Shown: one piece after another, positions 1 to 9,929 of the stretch
Layout of the letters: each line of letters begins with the position of its first letter
Numbering within the stretch: position 1 is the stretch's first letter
Origin: Parahaliea mediterranea
GTDB lineage: Bacteria; Pseudomonadota; Gammaproteobacteria; Pseudomonadales; Halieaceae
NCBI RefSeq assembly: GCF_017255185.1
Contig: NZ_JAFKCZ010000001.1
Span: 372,001 to 436,000, forward strand
Direction: 5' to 3'
Length of the DNA: 64,000 nt
Notes under the pieces: generated by a model
Told to the model about the DNA's origin: nothing
Seen by the model: the letters and a program-made list of their open reading frames with translations, nothing else
Databases searched by the model: none
Position numbers and translations under genes: made by a program

Positions 1-2185
1 TGGTGCAGGCCAATCTGGCGCTGCCCGGCGCGGTGCCGCCGCTGTACGCGCGCCTCGCGCGCGAGGGCGATAGCTGGACGCACAGCTACTCCATGGATGG
101 CGGTGACTGGCAGGTCGCGGCGACCTTCACACAGCCCCTGTCGGTGTCCGCGGTGGGCATCTACGGCGGCAATAGCGGCAGTCCGGCACCGGCGCACGCG
201 GCCCTGGCCGATTACTTCATGAACCTGGCCGCCCCCCTCGAGCGCAGCTATGTTCTGTCGCGGGAGACAACCGGCCGGGGCGCGGTGGTGGCGACCCCCG
301 ACCAGGGCAGCTATGCGCCGGGCTCCGCGGTGACCGTTGAGGCGAAAGCGGACCCCGGCTGGCTGTTCCACAGCTGGAGCGGTGACCTGGCCGGGGCCGG
401 GAATCCGGCGCAGCTCACGATGGACGGCAATGTCGAGGCGCTGGCGAATTTCGTGCAGGACTGCGGTGGCTTGGCGCAATACAGCCTGGGTATCTCGACC
501 TCGGGCTCCGGGCTTGTTGCCGCCGATCCGGCGGTGGGCTGTTCTCCGGGCAGCGCCCTGTATCCGGAAGGGGCGGTGGTCACGCTGACGGCCCTGCCGG
601 ACACGGGCTGGATGTTCGAGGGCTGGAGCGGCGATCTGGCGGGCGCGGTCAGTCCGGCGAGCATTACCATGAGCGGTGATGCGGTGGTGCAGGCGCACTT
701 TAGTCCGGTACCGGTGCCGGAGTACACCCTGACGGTGGCCACCAGTGGCGCCGGTGCCGTGACACTGGACCCGGCGGGCGGTACCTATGAGGAGGGAACG
801 GTGGTCACGCTGACCGCGGCACCAGAGGCGGGCTGGCTGTTCGAGAGCTGGGATGGCGACCTGGCCGGGACCGTCAATCCGCAAACGCTGACGGTGACAG
901 CGGATGCGCTGGTTCAGGCGAACTTTATCGAGCCGGGCAGTGCCAGTGGCCTGGTCTCGGATGACTTTGTGGGGACCTCGCTGGACCCCGGCGTCTGGAC
1001 CCTGGTGGACCCGCTTGGCGGTGGCCAGGCCAGCGCGGTCGGCGGCCGGCTGGTGATTGATGTCCCGGCCGGGCAGAACCATGAACCCTGGGGCGGGGGC
1101 AACAGCGCGGTACGTGTCATGCAGTCGGCCGCGGACGAAGACTTCCTGGTCGAGGTGAAGTTCGACAGCGCGGGAAGTCAGGCGTTCCAGATGCAGGGCG
1201 TGCTGGCGGAGCAGGACGGCGCGACCTTTGTTCGGGCCGGGATCTATCACGATGGCTCCCAGGTCCGGGTTTTCACCGCCTTTATCGACGGTGGCAATTC
1301 GGTGGTGCAGGCCAACCTGGCGCTGCCCGGCGCGGTGCCGCCGCTGTACGCGCGCCTCGCGCGCGAGGGCGATAGCTGGACGCACAGCTACTCCATGGAT
1401 GGCGGCGACTGGCAGGTCGCGGCGACCTTCACACAGCCCCTGTCGGTGTCCGCGGTGGGTATCTACGGCGGCAATAGCGGCAGTCCGGCACCGGCGCACG
1501 CGGCCCTGGCCGATTACTTTATGAACCTGGCCGCCCCCCTCGAGCGCAGCTATGTTCTGTCGCGGGAGACAACCGGCCGGGGCGCGGTGGTGGCGACCCC
1601 CGACCAGGGCAGCTATGCGCCGGGCTCCGCGGTGACCGTTGAGGCGCAAGCGGACCCCGGCTGGCTGTTCCACAGCTGGAGCGGTGACCTGGCCGGGGCC
1701 GGGAATCCGGCGCAGCTCACGATGGACGGCAATGTCGAGGCGCTGGCGAATTTCGTGCAGGACTGCGGTGGCTTGGCGCAATACAGCCTGGGTATCTCGA
1801 CCTCGGGCCCCGGGCTCGTTGCCGTCGATCCGGCGGTGGGCTGTTCTCCGGGCAGCGCCCTGTATCCGGAAGGGGCGGTGGTCACGCTGACGGCCCTGCC
1901 GGACACGGGCTGGATGTTCGAGGGCTGGAGCGGCGATCTGGCGGGCGCGGTCAGTCCGGCGAGCATTACCATGAGCGGTGATGCGGTGGTGCAGGCGCAC
2001 TTTAGTCCGGTACCGGTGCCGGAGTACACCCTGACGGTGGCCACCAGTGGCGCCGGTGCCGTGACACTGGACCCGGCGGGCGGTACCTATGCGGAGGGAA
2101 CGGTGGTCACGCTGACCGCGGCACCAGAGGCGGGCTGGCTGTTCGAGGGCTGGGATGGCGATCTGACCGGGACCGTTAATCCGCT
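1..2185 (+). repeat. Two tandem near-identical coding repeats, period 1302 bp
   Basis: Positions 1 to about 880 reappear at 1303 to about 2182. I counted about nine substitutions through position 840, with no indels, after which the copies diverge. The period is 434 codons, so frame is kept. The unit is a concanavalin-like segment plus three InlB-type modules. The window starts inside a unit, so at least one further partial copy should lie upstream. Confidence 0.9.
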
Positions 2186-4877
2186 AGCCGCGCCCGTCGA
2201 CGGGGATATGACGGTTACCGCGATATTCCGGGAAATCGGGGGGAGTGGCCCGATACTGAGTAATGTCGTGGTCCAGCCAACCGGACCGACAACGGCGACC
2301 GTCACGTGGTCTACCGACGTTGGTGCCGTATCCCGCGCCGACTATGGAATTACCACCCAATACGGTGCCAGTGCGTCGAGCGAGGTATATGAGTTCGAGC
2401 ACAGCCTCGAACTCGACTGGCTGCGCTGTGAGCAGAGCTATGCGCTGCGCCTGACCTCGGAGGCGTTTAGCGGAGACAGCGGCACGGCTTCACTGGTATT
2501 CACGACGGCGGATTGTCCGCACCCGGGTATTGGTAGTGCGCCCTCGATTACGCTGTTCGACGACAATGTGCTTACCTTTGGCGACCGGGGGCGGGCGCAG
2601 CGCTGGATCAACGTTCGGGGGCGCGTGGCCACCGCCCACGCCCTGAATTCGCTGACCTACGCCCTCAATGGCGGCAACCCGGAAAACCTGAATGTGGGGC
2701 CGGACAGCCGGCGTCTGGCTGGAAAGGGCGACTTCAATGTCGAGATCGACTATACACAGCTTGTTCCGGGCGCCAATCAGCTGGTGATCCGGGCGGAAGA
2801 TGATTCCGGGCGTAGCACGAGTGAGACGGTGACGGTCGTCCTCGACACAACGACGCTCGACCCCGATTACACCGTCGATTGGTCACTGGATGGAACGGTT
2901 GAAAGATGGGCGTATCCCGTTGATGGCGAGTGGTCGGTCGAGAACGGAGAAGTGGCGTCGAGAACACTGGATTACGACAGGCTGTTGGTGATAGGTGATG
3001 TCGGCTGGACCGATTACGAAGTCACTGTTCCCGTTACGGTACATGAACACGGGCCGCACGCCTATGTCTGGCAGAGCGGCAGCCCCCTGGTCGGCCTGGC
3101 GATCAGGTGGCCCGGACATACACCGCTGGGGTCGGAGCAGCCGAGCCAGTACTGGTTCCCCGCCGGCGCCTTCGCCTGGTATCTATGGGGATCGGGGTAT
3201 GAGCTCATCGGCAGCGACAACTCACGCTATGACAGTCACGTGGCGCCGCTTGTGTTCGGCGTACGATATGTGTTCAAGGTGCAGGTGGAGACGCTCGACG
3301 CCACCGACACCCGCTACCGCTTCAAGGTATGGGAGGAAGCCGAACCCGAGCCGCTACAGTGGCACATGGAATTCGTCACGGACCAGGGGCCGGTGTCGGG
3401 GGCTATCGGCCTGCTCGCTCACCATGCGGATGCGCGATTCGGTAACGTCGAAGTCAAGGCGCTCGTCAATCCGGAGATTCCCAGCACACCGGAAAACCTG
3501 GTTGCAGTACCCATGGGTGCGTCCCGCGTCGACCTGTTCTGGGATGCCTCGATTGATGATGTCGGTGTAACGGAATATCAAATCTACAGGGATTCCATTC
3601 TCGTGGCCACGGTGACAGATACGCGCTGGACCGATGGCAATGCAGGCGGGGGGCCCTACCTCTACGAGGTGCGGGCCGGCGATGAGGCGGGCAACCAGTC
3701 GGAAGCCGCCGTGGCGACAGTGACCGCTATCGGTAGTGACAGCGGGGCCTGGTGGGACAGTAACTGGCGCTACCGTACCTTGCTCAGTGTCGGGTCCGCG
3801 GAGTTCCCTCGCGAGGGGCGGGTCGCGGAACTCGACGTGAATTTCACCCAGTTGATTGCGGATCTTGGGGCAAGCGGAGAAGTCGACCTGTCGACGCTGC
3901 GCTGTCATGAGGTTGACGCCAACGGGGCGGTAGTGTCAGCCGACATCCCCTTCCAGTTCGTCCCGGCGATCAATTTCGATCCGGTTTCCAATGCCGTCGG
4001 TGACATCGTGATCTACATGAGCGGCTTGACTCCGCAGCGATCCGCTCGCTACTTCCACTTGTATTTCGATACATTGGGTGGCGGCAGTACACCCTCGCCG
4101 GGCAGTGCGCCACTGGTAGCGCTGACAGACGATGTGTTCGACGAGGATCAGTACGCCTATGAAATTCAAACCCAGGTCGGCACCTACCTTTTCCAGAAGC
4201 AGGGAGGCGCGTTCTCAAGTGTCCTGGACAATAACGGTAACGACTGGGTTGACTATCATCCGACCGGCGGTTCTGCGGGCAATTTCCGGGGCATACCCAA
4301 CCTGGTGTATCCAGAGGGGCATTTTCACCCTGGCTCGCTTGGCGCCACGAGCTCCCTCGTACATCACGGTCCCGTGAAGGTTGTCGTGGATTCCCAGACC
4401 AACGACGGGCTGTGGAAAACACGTTGGGAATTCTACCCCAACAGGGCGACAATGACCGTTCTGGCCGCGGCAAGGCCGTACTGGTTCCTGTACGAGGGGA
4501 CGCCCGGGGGCGTGTTTGATGCGAATAGCGATTTCTCGGTAAGGTCGGACGGCAGCACTGCACTGCTGTCTTCGAGCTGGTCGGGCGATCTGCCGGCCGA
4601 TCAGTGGGTCTATTTCGCCGACCCGGTCGCGGGCCGGTCACTGTTTCTCGCGCAGCATGAAGACGATCTCGTTATCGACTCCTATCGACCCCAAGAAGGC
4701 GTGATGACGGTGTTCGGTTTCGGCCGGAACGAGCTGGAAAGCTTGATTACGTCGGTGCCGGCCAGCTTCTCGATGGGGCTAATCGATGCCACGGATTTCA
4801 GCGATGCATCTGAATTGATCGAGTCGGCGATCAAGCCCCTGGAATTGTCGGTTTCAGTTCCGGCCGCCCTCGATTGA
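3..4877 (+). CDS. Giant secreted repeat protein with InlB-B-type, Fn3 and DUF2341 modules (5' end missing)
   Basis: The reading frame is open at the window edge, so the N-terminus and any signal peptide are not seen; 1624 residues are visible. Counted from the first visible codon, three divergent InlB B-repeat modules (about 83-150, 155-233, 241-310; each with a GW.F..W.GDLAG core) are followed by a concanavalin-like segment (about 318-430). A second near-identical set of three modules follows at about 517-745. Next come an Fn3-like domain, a LamG/DUF1080-like beta domain (about 960-1150), another Fn3 (about 1160-1240) and a DUF2341 domain starting near 1249 (WWDSNWRY). No membrane anchor, sortase or PEP-CTERM signal is seen at the C-terminus. 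It is probably an extracellular adhesin or matrix protein. Placement beside the exopolysaccharide genes suggests a biofilm-matrix role, but this is inference. It is convergent with the flippase gene. Confidence 0.85.
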   Translation: MQANLALPGAVPPLYARLAREGDSWTHSYSMDGGDWQVAATFTQPLSVSAVGIYGGNSGSPAPAHAALADYFMNLAAPLERSYVLSRETTGRGAVVATPDQGSYAPGSAVTVEAKADPGWLFHSWSGDLAGAGNPAQLTMDGNVEALANFVQDCGGLAQYSLGISTSGSGLVAADPAVGCSPGSALYPEGAVVTLTALPDTGWMFEGWSGDLAGAVSPASITMSGDAVVQAHFSPVPVPEYTLTVATSGAGAVTLDPAGGTYEEGTVVTLTAAPEAGWLFESWDGDLAGTVNPQTLTVTADALVQANFIEPGSASGLVSDDFVGTSLDPGVWTLVDPLGGGQASAVGGRLVIDVPAGQNHEPWGGGNSAVRVMQSAADEDFLVEVKFDSAGSQAFQMQGVLAEQDGATFVRAGIYHDGSQVRVFTAFIDGGNSVVQANLALPGAVPPLYARLAREGDSWTHSYSMDGGDWQVAATFTQPLSVSAVGIYGGNSGSPAPAHAALADYFMNLAAPLERSYVLSRETTGRGAVVATPDQGSYAPGSAVTVEAQADPGWLFHSWSGDLAGAGNPAQLTMDGNVEALANFVQDCGGLAQYSLGISTSGPGLVAVDPAVGCSPGSALYPEGAVVTLTALPDTGWMFEGWSGDLAGAVSPASITMSGDAVVQAHFSPVPVPEYTLTVATSGAGAVTLDPAGGTYAEGTVVTLTAAPEAGWLFEGWDGDLTGTVNPLAAPVDGDMTVTAIFREIGGSGPILSNVVVQPTGPTTATVTWSTDVGAVSRADYGITTQYGASASSEVYEFEHSLELDWLRCEQSYALRLTSEAFSGDSGTASLVFTTADCPHPGIGSAPSITLFDDNVLTFGDRGRAQRWINVRGRVATAHALNSLTYALNGGNPENLNVGPDSRRLAGKGDFNVEIDYTQLVPGANQLVIRAEDDSGRSTSETVTVVLDTTTLDPDYTVDWSLDGTVERWAYPVDGEWSVENGEVASRTLDYDRLLVIGDVGWTDYEVTVPVTVHEHGPHAYVWQSGSPLVGLAIRWPGHTPLGSEQPSQYWFPAGAFAWYLWGSGYELIGSDNSRYDSHVAPLVFGVRYVFKVQVETLDATDTRYRFKVWEEAEPEPLQWHMEFVTDQGPVSGAIGLLAHHADARFGNVEVKALVNPEIPSTPENLVAVPMGASRVDLFWDASIDDVGVTEYQIYRDSILVATVTDTRWTDGNAGGGPYLYEVRAGDEAGNQSEAAVATVTAIGSDSGAWWDSNWRYRTLLSVGSAEFPREGRVAELDVNFTQLIADLGASGEVDLSTLRCHEVDANGAVVSADIPFQFVPAINFDPVSNAVGDIVIYMSGLTPQRSARYFHLYFDTLGGGSTPSPGSAPLVALTDDVFDEDQYAYEIQTQVGTYLFQKQGGAFSSVLDNNGNDWVDYHPTGGSAGNFRGIPNLVYPEGHFHPGSLGATSSLVHHGPVKVVVDSQTNDGLWKTRWEFYPNRATMTVLAAARPYWFLYEGTPGGVFDANSDFSVRSDGSTALLSSSWSGDLPADQWVYFADPVAGRSLFLAQHEDDLVIDSYRPQEGVMTVFGFGRNELESLITSVPASFSMGLIDATDFSDASELIESAIKPLELSVSVPAALD

Positions 4878-4955
4878 CCGAAACGCTCGGGAAAGGCGTG
4901 TCGGCGTATTGCCTTGAACCTGAATCCCTGCCGGTCCGGGTTTGGAGACCAACGT

Positions 4956-6383
4956 TCAGGATCGCTGTATTTTCAGGAACAGAAATACATCCTCGATCGC
5001 CGAAATCCGCAGGGCTCTGGCGGCGATCGCATAGGCCAGTATCGCCAATCCACTTGCCAGCGCCACCACCAGCAGCGCGGAGTCCAGCAGTTCGAACAGG
5101 ATCGATTTGGCCAGTATGGCGACACTGACCATTAAGCCCGTGGCCGCCGCGGTTGGCAGCAGCGCCCTCCAAAAGCCGGATAGCTGCGTGTTTAGCAGCC
5201 GGAATGGAATCATGAAAGTAGGGTAGGCAAGTATCAGCGTAACGGTGGCGTAAGCGGCCACGATACCCTCGACTCCCCAGGGCAGGCCGATAAAAAACGA
5301 TGTTAGCTGGGCGACCCCCGCAAAGACCTGCCAGGCCAGCAGCAGGTGTGGTTTATCCTTGGACATGTAGATACTGCCCACGGTTCTCGCAAGGCATTGA
5401 ATCATGGTGGGAACAGTAAAGAGAATGATCAGCGGTATCAGCGGTGCCCACTGCTCGCCGAGCAGTACCCGGATCGCCGGTTCCGCCATCGCACCCATCA
5501 AGGCGATCATTGGGAACGCGATTAACGAGATGGAGACACAGGCCCGGGTGTACATCGCGGCTATCTTGACGTTGTCGTGGCTCATGCTGGAAAAGGCAGG
5601 GAAAAGAACACTGGATACCGGCGTGGCGATGCAGCTCAGGACCAGCTCCATCAGGCGTTGTGCAAAGGCATAGAGGCCGAGAGCGACCTGGCCCAGGAAC
5701 ACACCCAGTAGGAACTTGTCAGCCTGGGTCACGATATAGCTGAATATGTGAGAGCCGGTCATGCTCATACACCAGCCCTTGATCTCTCCGATGTCCGCGA
5801 AAGTGAGTGCGAGGGAGGGGCGCCAGGAATGCGAGAACCAGATCAGAATGGAATTGAAGAAAGCCGCGGCTACAGTGGCCAGCGCCAGGCTCCAGACCTC
5901 GAACCCCCTAAGCGCGAGACAAATGGCAATGAATCCGTAGAGTACCGCGGATAGAATGTCTATGATTGCCAGGCATCCGAACCGCAGTTCCCGTTGTAGA
6001 AGCGCGCGTTTGCTCAGGCTCAAGGAAGTGATGGGCAGGGTGAGCGCAATGACGCCGAGAATGTCCGTGACGTCCGGTTGTGAGTACAGCTTGGCGAACA
6101 GTGGCGCCAGAAGCAATATCACGGCATAGATAGCCGCGCCAACCATGAGGTTCAGATAGAATACGCCATTGACGAGTTTGTTCTGCAAATGTTCAATCTT
6201 GATCATGGCCGAGCTGGTGCCGAGATCCTTGAACAGGTCGGCAAAGCCCACAACAACCATGGCCATTGCTATCAGGCCGAACTCGGCGGGCCCCAGCAGC
6301 CGCGCGAGCAACAGCGATATGCCCAGTCGAAGAATTTGGCTGACGACCTGGCCGATGGTCGCCCACCGGGTAGCCGATATCAT
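4956..6383 (-). CDS. Polysaccharide flippase (Wzx/MATE-like, oligosaccharide flippase family)
   Basis: A 475-residue, strongly hydrophobic protein with many predicted membrane helices. It begins with an amphipathic N-terminus and early helices typical of Wzx/RfbX proteins (TRWATIGQVVSQILRLG, then AEFGLIAMAMVV). It should flip undecaprenyl-PP-linked repeat units across the inner membrane. I chose the internal ATG at 6383 because the 43 residues upstream are proline/arginine-rich and unlike any flippase N-terminus. It is the last gene of the minus-strand polysaccharide operon, 157 bp after the glycosyltransferase gene. Its presence implies a Wzx/Wzy-type pathway, although no Wzy polymerase is visible here. 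Confidence 0.85.
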   Translation of the reverse strand: MISATRWATIGQVVSQILRLGISLLLARLLGPAEFGLIAMAMVVVGFADLFKDLGTSSAMIKIEHLQNKLVNGVFYLNLMVGAAIYAVILLLAPLFAKLYSQPDVTDILGVIALTLPITSLSLSKRALLQRELRFGCLAIIDILSAVLYGFIAICLALRGFEVWSLALATVAAAFFNSILIWFSHSWRPSLALTFADIGEIKGWCMSMTGSHIFSYIVTQADKFLLGVFLGQVALGLYAFAQRLMELVLSCIATPVSSVLFPAFSSMSHDNVKIAAMYTRACVSISLIAFPMIALMGAMAEPAIRVLLGEQWAPLIPLIILFTVPTMIQCLARTVGSIYMSKDKPHLLLAWQVFAGVAQLTSFFIGLPWGVEGIVAAYATVTLILAYPTFMIPFRLLNTQLSGFWRALLPTAAATGLMVSVAILAKSILFELLDSALLVVALASGLAILAYAIAARALRISAIEDVFLFLKIQRS

Positions 6384-6540
6384 GTATCGACGCGCACCAG
6401 CCGCGGATGCCCGTTCTCCCGATTTAAGCGGCGGGATAAACACGGGCGGCCTGGTGTTTTGATCGGGAGCCCGGGGAAAGCGACAGCGGAATGGTTGGCG
6501 GGTTGGTCCCATACCCTGGCAGCGCTAGGCGGCTCATCCC

Positions 6541-7458
6541 CTAGTTACCCAGTGGTCGCAGTAAGTGGGCTTTAATATTGCCCGCGAAGCAGCGAAACCG
6601 CGCATAGCCGTAAACGACGGGTACAGACAAACCGCAGAGTATGCTGTCATAGCGGGAAATGCCGATCGTTTGTGTCGATTTTATCCACTCCGTCAACAGG
6701 CGGACGCGAATGGACGTGGTCGGAAACCAGGTGTGAAACCTGGTGAATGTTAAGCGCCTTGAAGGGTCGAACCACGCCTGCACCGCTTGGTTCGAGGTAT
6801 TGGCATATTGCGACGCGCCGTGGTGTATGCGGCGTAGATACAGCGGTTCGCGCACTTCCCAGAGCTCTCCGAGCATTGCCAGCTCCGCAAGCAGTACATA
6901 GTCGGAAGCGATAAAGGAATCGATGAGTCGCGTCTTGCGAAGTGCTTCGCACCGGATAACACCAAAAATGGCGTTGGCCATACTGACATGACAGAGAATA
7001 CGAGAAAGGCGCATATACGGCTTGCTGTGTCTTGTCTCCAGGATATCGGCGTCTTCGGATAGGTGTTCGCCCTGGTCATCGATGAATCGCGATTGCGGAT
7101 AGACGAGGACGACGCTCGAGGGAGCCTTGTCAATAGTGGTGACGCACCGACGGAAATGGCCTGGAAGGCAGATATCGTCGTGCGTTGCCCATTTGAAGTA
7201 CTTTCCCCGGGCGAGCAGGAATACTTTGTTGTAGTTGCGAGCGGCGCCGATATTGCGCTCGTTTCGGTGATAGCTGATGCGCTGGTCAATGGCGGCGAAT
7301 TCCAGACAAATCGATTGCGTGTCGTCTGTTGAGCAATTATCCGAAATAATCAACTCAAAATCGGTAAAGTCCTGGGAAAGGATGGCTTCCAGTGCCTGTC
7401 TCAGAAAGGGCTCGCCATTGTAGACCGGCATGCCCACGGAAAGTATCGGGGTGTTCAT
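6541..7458 (-). CDS. Family 2 glycosyltransferase
   Basis: A 305-residue GT-A fold protein. The N-terminus has the family-2 nucleotide-sugar signature (SVGMPVYNGEPFLRQALEA) followed by the conserved DNCSTDD motif near residue 40 and an acidic THDD metal/nucleotide motif near residue 95. Only short hydrophobic stretches follow, so it is probably peripheral at the cytoplasmic face of the inner membrane. It would add one sugar to the lipid-linked repeat unit. The acceptor and donor cannot be told from the sequence. It is the only recognisable classical glycosyltransferase in the locus, so others must be elsewhere or the repeat unit is short. Confidence 0.85.
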   Translation of the reverse strand: MNTPILSVGMPVYNGEPFLRQALEAILSQDFTDFELIISDNCSTDDTQSICLEFAAIDQRISYHRNERNIGAARNYNKVFLLARGKYFKWATHDDICLPGHFRRCVTTIDKAPSSVVLVYPQSRFIDDQGEHLSEDADILETRHSKPYMRLSRILCHVSMANAIFGVIRCEALRKTRLIDSFIASDYVLLAELAMLGELWEVREPLYLRRIHHGASQYANTSNQAVQAWFDPSRRLTFTRFHTWFPTTSIRVRLLTEWIKSTQTIGISRYDSILCGLSVPVVYGYARFRCFAGNIKAHLLRPLGN

Positions 7459-7557
7459 CGAGCCGTTGCCTTTTCATCGTCCTGGAGATTTTCAGCTTCC
7501 GTACCGGGGCCGGGAGCGAAGCATTGCCACTGACGCAGGCTGCTTTTCGTCAGCCTG

Positions 7558-8724
7558 CTAGGCGGGCACAACCTGCGCCCTGCTTCCCAGCTCCCTCAGC
7601 TGGGACTCAATTTCCTGTGTATACTGCGGATTCATCACGACCACATAGGCGCTATCCCGGAGCGCACTGGCTGAAACGCCTGAGATAGGCAGCCCGGTTC
7701 CGGCGATGTAACGGTCATGCTTCTTGGGGTTCTGGTCGATCAGGCCCGCGATTCTCCCCTGCGGGTCCACCAGGTTGCTGAATGTTATTCCCTTGGAACC
7801 GGCTCCCCAGATATGGGTGCGTTGCAGAAAGTCCGCGTTGGCCGACATCCAGGCGGTATACGTTTCCATCTTGGCGTGGAACCTGCCGCTGAATTGCCGG
7901 GCGATCCCGGTTTCCGTCTCCGAAACCGAAGCTGCCTTTTCCGCGCAAGACCGGCCGCCGGCTACCGCCTCAACATACAGATACTGGCCGCCGAAGGACT
8001 CACCCATGTCGAGGATTTCCAGCCCGCAACTCTTCACCAGGCGGCTGATGGATGATGGGGTGAAATATGACACGTGTTCATATATCAAATCCCATATACC
8101 CAAGTCCCTGGCCGTATACAGTCCGTTGGGAACTTCGATGTAGATGATTGGCCTGCCCACCCTGAATGTCCGCGTCTGGCTCAGGCGGTTGAGGAATTCC
8201 AGCGGGTTATCGGTGTGTTCCAGCACCTGCTGGCAGACGATGAGATCCGCTCTGATCTCTTCATGTTCCGGGGAGAAATAGTCGCGAACGAAGGATACAT
8301 TGGGTAGGCTCGGGTCGGCGCCCTCGAAAGGCGCGGAGGTATCGAAGCCGATACCGCAATTGTTGCCTGCTTCGCAGATGCTGCGAAGAAAGTCGCCCCG
8401 GCCACAGCCAATTTCAAGCACTTTCTTGTCCTGAATGCCGTAGACCGATACGAACCTGTCCACCAGTGACGAAGCATGGTTGCGGAATACATGTGACGCG
8501 TAGAGCGACGTTTCGTAGTTTTTCGAGTAATAAACGAGCTCCGGCTTGAAGGAGCGGTTGAAATAGTGGCCACAGCTTGTGCAGAAACTGAGATCTATTC
8601 GGCCGGTGGGGGCGTCGCGCCCATCCCGTGAGGTCCGATGCAGGTCGTTGCACAGTACGGGAACGCGATCAATAGTGACAAGCCCTATTGTTTGGCGGCC
8701 TCCACAACTGATGCAGTTGGACAT
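7558..8724 (-). CDS. Class I SAM-dependent methyltransferase, zinc-finger / C-methyltransferase type
   Basis: 388 residues. The N-terminus carries two CxxC pairs (CISCGG near residue 4 and CTSCGH near 50), the zinc-ribbon seen in sugar C-methyltransferases. A Rossmann core follows with motif I VLEIGCGRGDF near residue 100, then a C-terminal Methyltransf_14-type domain with GAGSKGITF near residue 310. Relatives act on nucleotide-linked keto-sugars, so methylation of an exopolysaccharide sugar precursor is likely. The ATG at 8724 lies 15 bp after the preceding gene. It resembles its upstream neighbour in layout, suggesting duplication. The substrate is unknown. Confidence 0.8.
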   Translation of the reverse strand: MSNCISCGGRQTIGLVTIDRVPVLCNDLHRTSRDGRDAPTGRIDLSFCTSCGHYFNRSFKPELVYYSKNYETSLYASHVFRNHASSLVDRFVSVYGIQDKKVLEIGCGRGDFLRSICEAGNNCGIGFDTSAPFEGADPSLPNVSFVRDYFSPEHEEIRADLIVCQQVLEHTDNPLEFLNRLSQTRTFRVGRPIIYIEVPNGLYTARDLGIWDLIYEHVSYFTPSSISRLVKSCGLEILDMGESFGGQYLYVEAVAGGRSCAEKAASVSETETGIARQFSGRFHAKMETYTAWMSANADFLQRTHIWGAGSKGITFSNLVDPQGRIAGLIDQNPKKHDRYIAGTGLPISGVSASALRDSAYVVVMNPQYTQEIESQLRELGSRAQVVPA

Positions 8725-8739
8725 GAGGGCTTCGCACGC

Positions 8740-9918
8740 CTAGAGAGTAAGAACGGTCGGCGACAAACCGATGCTGGAAAGGTCCCTGGTTATTTCGCGC
8801 TTGTAAATCGGGTTCATTGCTATGACCAGGTCCGGCCGCGACTCGGTGAGCTCAGCGGGGGATACGATCGGATGCCCGGTGCCAGCCATGTAATGTCCCC
8901 AGCGGTGCGGATTGATATCTACGATTTGTTCAATTTCCGACGTTAACTCCAGTGTGGTCAGGAAGGAAACCGCCTTGGAACCGGAGCCCCACAGCGCCAC
9001 TTTGTCACCATTGGTCGCCGCCCTGTCGAGAACGGAGCGCCATTGTTCGAGCTTTTTCCGTACCCGCGATGAAAAATCCGCGGTGTAACGGCGCAGCGTG
9101 GCAAGATCGTCCTCTTGATCGAGGGGCGGTGACTCGTCACCGGCGGCACGCGGCCTGGCTTCGATGGTGAGATACTGGCCGTCGTATTCGGTTGAAAGCT
9201 TCGTTACGGTGAAGCCCTTGCTGCGGAACAGGCGTGCCAGGGAGCCTGGCGTAAAATAGGAGCAGTGCTCGTAATAAATGTCTTCAAAGGCGCAGTCGGC
9301 CAGGATTCGTGTTGCCTCGGGTATCTGGAAGAAGACATCGCAACGGTATTCGCCGATGGCGCGACGGACACCAGCGACGAAGTCGCCAGTTTGCGAAATA
9401 TGCTCCAGCGTCATCTTGCTACATACAAAATCCGCCTTTTCATGGGCATACTTGTCGCTGTAAAAATCCTGTACAAACGTGATGTCGGGCGAACTGTCGC
9501 TGCCTATTCGTTCAGGTCGAAAGCCCGGGTCGAATCCTATTCCGGAATTATTGCCCTTCTGGCATATCAGCTTCAGAAACTCGCCCTTGCCACAACCAAT
9601 TTCGAGGACGCGCTTTCCCGTCAGTCTGTAGTCACGAATAAGCCGTTCGACCAGGGCGATGTGGAATGCGTTGAACGTGCCGGAGAAAGCCTGGGTTTCC
9701 TCGTAGCGTTGGCTGTATTCGGTGAGTCGCGGATCAAAAGACAGGTTGGATATGAATCCGCAGCTGTCGCAAAAACCCATGTCCATTCGCCCGCGGGGAT
9801 AGGCTATCGCTTCCTTTGGGGAGGACAGCAGTATGCAGCTGTTTGAAGGCACGCTATCCTGGGAATAAAAGATGCTCATCTGGCCATCGAGGCAGCCTGG
9901 GCAGGTATGTGTTTTCAT
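8740..9918 (-). CDS. Class I SAM-dependent methyltransferase, zinc-finger type (paralogue of its neighbour)
   Basis: 392 residues with the same three-part layout as the adjacent gene: CPGC and FCDSCGF cysteine pairs in the first 60 residues, motif I VLEIGCGKGEF near residue 100, and a C-terminal ALWGSGSKAVSF motif. An upstream TTG at 9933 is possible, but the ATG at 9918 is preceded by a GAAAGG ribosome-binding site and 11 bp separate it from the previous stop. Likely role: methylation of a nucleotide-activated sugar for the exopolysaccharide. C- versus O-methylation cannot be decided from the sequence. Confidence 0.8.
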   Translation of the reverse strand: MKTHTCPGCLDGQMSIFYSQDSVPSNSCILLSSPKEAIAYPRGRMDMGFCDSCGFISNLSFDPRLTEYSQRYEETQAFSGTFNAFHIALVERLIRDYRLTGKRVLEIGCGKGEFLKLICQKGNNSGIGFDPGFRPERIGSDSSPDITFVQDFYSDKYAHEKADFVCSKMTLEHISQTGDFVAGVRRAIGEYRCDVFFQIPEATRILADCAFEDIYYEHCSYFTPGSLARLFRSKGFTVTKLSTEYDGQYLTIEARPRAAGDESPPLDQEDDLATLRRYTADFSSRVRKKLEQWRSVLDRAATNGDKVALWGSGSKAVSFLTTLELTSEIEQIVDINPHRWGHYMAGTGHPIVSPAELTESRPDLVIAMNPIYKREITRDLSSIGLSPTVLTL

Positions 9919-9929
9919 CGGGCAGCCTT

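Noticed and set aside
1-2185. CRISPR-like or mobile-element explanation for the repeats at the left edge
   Set aside because: The repeat period is 1302 bp, in frame and protein-coding, with no spacers, terminal inverted repeats or transposase.
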